DNA of 64,000 nucleotides from Allobosea sp039673065 (GTDB taxonomy: Bacteria > Pseudomonadota > Alphaproteobacteria > Rhizobiales > Beijerinckiaceae): assembly GCF_039673065.1 (NCBI RefSeq), contig NZ_JBDJKW010000001.1, positions 248,001-312,000 on the forward strand. The letters run 5' to 3'. Position numbers and translations under genes: made by a program. Shown here one piece after another: positions 63,401-64,000 of the stretch (the stretch's first letter is position 1; every line of letters begins with the position of its first letter). The notes under the pieces were generated by a model that did no database searches, was not told the origin of the DNA, and was given only the letters and a program-made list of their open reading frames with translations.

Positions 63401-64000
63401 ATGTCCGCCTCACCTGCTCCCGCCTGCCGCTTCCAGTCCTTCACCGACCCGTGCGACCCGGCGCAGGTCGCGCCCCGGCTCGCCGCCCTGCGCGCCGCGC
63501 TGGCCGGCCTCGGGCTCGACGGCTTCGTGGTGCCGCGCGCCGACGAGCACCAGGGCGAATACGTGCCGGCGCATATGGCGCGCCTCGCCTGGCTGACGGG
63601 CTTCACCGGCTCGGCCGGCAACGCGGTCGTCCTCGCCGACAAGGCGGCGCTGATCGTCGACGGGCGCTACACCATCCAGTCCGTCGCCCAGACCGACACC
63701 GCGCTGGTGACGCCGACGCGGATGGAGGAGACGCCGCTCGGGGCCTGGGTCGAAGCCAACCTGCCGGCTGGCGGCCGCCTCGGCTACGATCCCTGGCTGC
63801 ACACGGTCGACGGGCTCGCAAAGCTCGAAAAGGCGGTGGAGGCCGCCGGCGGCGAACTCGTCCCGACCGTGCTGAACCCGATCGACGCGCTCTGGAGCGA
63901 CCGCCCCGCCCCGCCGGTCGCGCCGGTGACGGTCCACCCGCGCGCGCTCGCCGGCGAGGACGCTGCTGCCAAACTCGCCCGCATCCGCGAGGCGCTCGCG
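63401..64000 (+). CDS. Aminopeptidase P / M24-family Xaa-Pro peptidase, partial (C-terminus beyond right edge)
   Basis: The first ~200 residues are present. They form the creatinase N-terminal domain of eukaryotic-type aminopeptidase P: LRAALAGLGLDGFVVPRADEHQGEYVPAHMARLAWLTGF, TGSAGNAVVLADKAALIVDGRYTIQ, and GRLGYDPWLHTV. The catalytic M24 domain must follow outside the window. The enzyme releases N-terminal residues next to proline. Confidence 0.92.
   Translation, partial: MSASPAPACRFQSFTDPCDPAQVAPRLAALRAALAGLGLDGFVVPRADEHQGEYVPAHMARLAWLTGFTGSAGNAVVLADKAALIVDGRYTIQSVAQTDTALVTPTRMEETPLGAWVEANLPAGGRLGYDPWLHTVDGLAKLEKAVEAAGGELVPTVLNPIDALWSDRPAPPVAPVTVHPRALAGEDAAAKLARIREALA

Overview
The window is GC-rich (roughly two-thirds G+C) chromosomal DNA from an alphaproteobacterium, most likely order Hyphomicrobiales (Rhizobiales). 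Bosea or a close relative is my best guess, from gene content rather than any marker comparison. Supporting signs are a circularly permuted two-piece ssrA (tmRNA), an HWE-type sensor kinase, a btaAB betaine-lipid pair, a Rhizobiales-type intergenic repeat, and the block ilvB / miaA / serB / degP / hflKC / folA / thyA / sspB / fumC. Genes are tightly packed, with many ATGA or GTGA stop-start overlaps. There is no IS element, CRISPR array or complete prophage. The only gene of possibly mobile origin is a partial SNF2-like helicase at the left edge.

Layout: 1-9.1 kb holds the helicase end, then a LysR regulator divergent from a five-gene peptide-type ABC importer with an M20 peptidase. 9.2-14.9 kb holds two small low-complexity proteins, tRNA-Lys(CTT), an NCS2 uracil/xanthine permease, leuA with a leucine-rich leader peptide, an unknown protein and a small lipoprotein. 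15-21 kb holds an M3 oligopeptidase, a compact run of NUDIX, endo/exonuclease/phosphatase and pyridoxal kinase genes, and an HWE kinase. 21-25.7 kb holds an NitT/TauT-type ABC importer with an extra exported protein, a DedA protein, a repeat and two small membrane proteins. 25.9-34 kb is branched-chain amino acid territory: ilvC (with a TetR regulator just upstream) and ilvB...ilvN, the latter two separated by a YgeA-like racemase and a GST. ilvB has an attenuator with a Leu-Ile-Ile-Val leader peptide.

34-48.5 kb holds a diguanylate cyclase, miaA and serB head to head, a cupin, degP, hflK-hflC-DUF2065, thyA-GNAT-folA, two small PepSY-type exported proteins, ssrA next to sspB (tagging RNA and the ClpXP adaptor for its tag), fumC and two small genes. 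48.5-57.4 kb holds a 1200-aa AsmA-family protein, a GlcD-type FAD dehydrogenase, a thioesterase, btaA-btaB (betaine lipid synthesis, with a Pho-box-like repeat upstream), msrB and the remnant of a dead esterase gene. 57.4-64 kb holds a UvrD/PcrA-type helicase, an SDR, a membrane diguanylate cyclase, prmA, two small conserved-looking ORFs and the start of an aminopeptidase P gene.

I found no clearly novel multi-gene system. The most informative non-obvious signals are two amino-acid attenuators (leuA and ilvB), the ssrA-sspB neighbourhood, the btaAB Pho-box candidate, the mosaic repeat after the dedA gene and several small ORFs shorter than usual annotation cut-offs.
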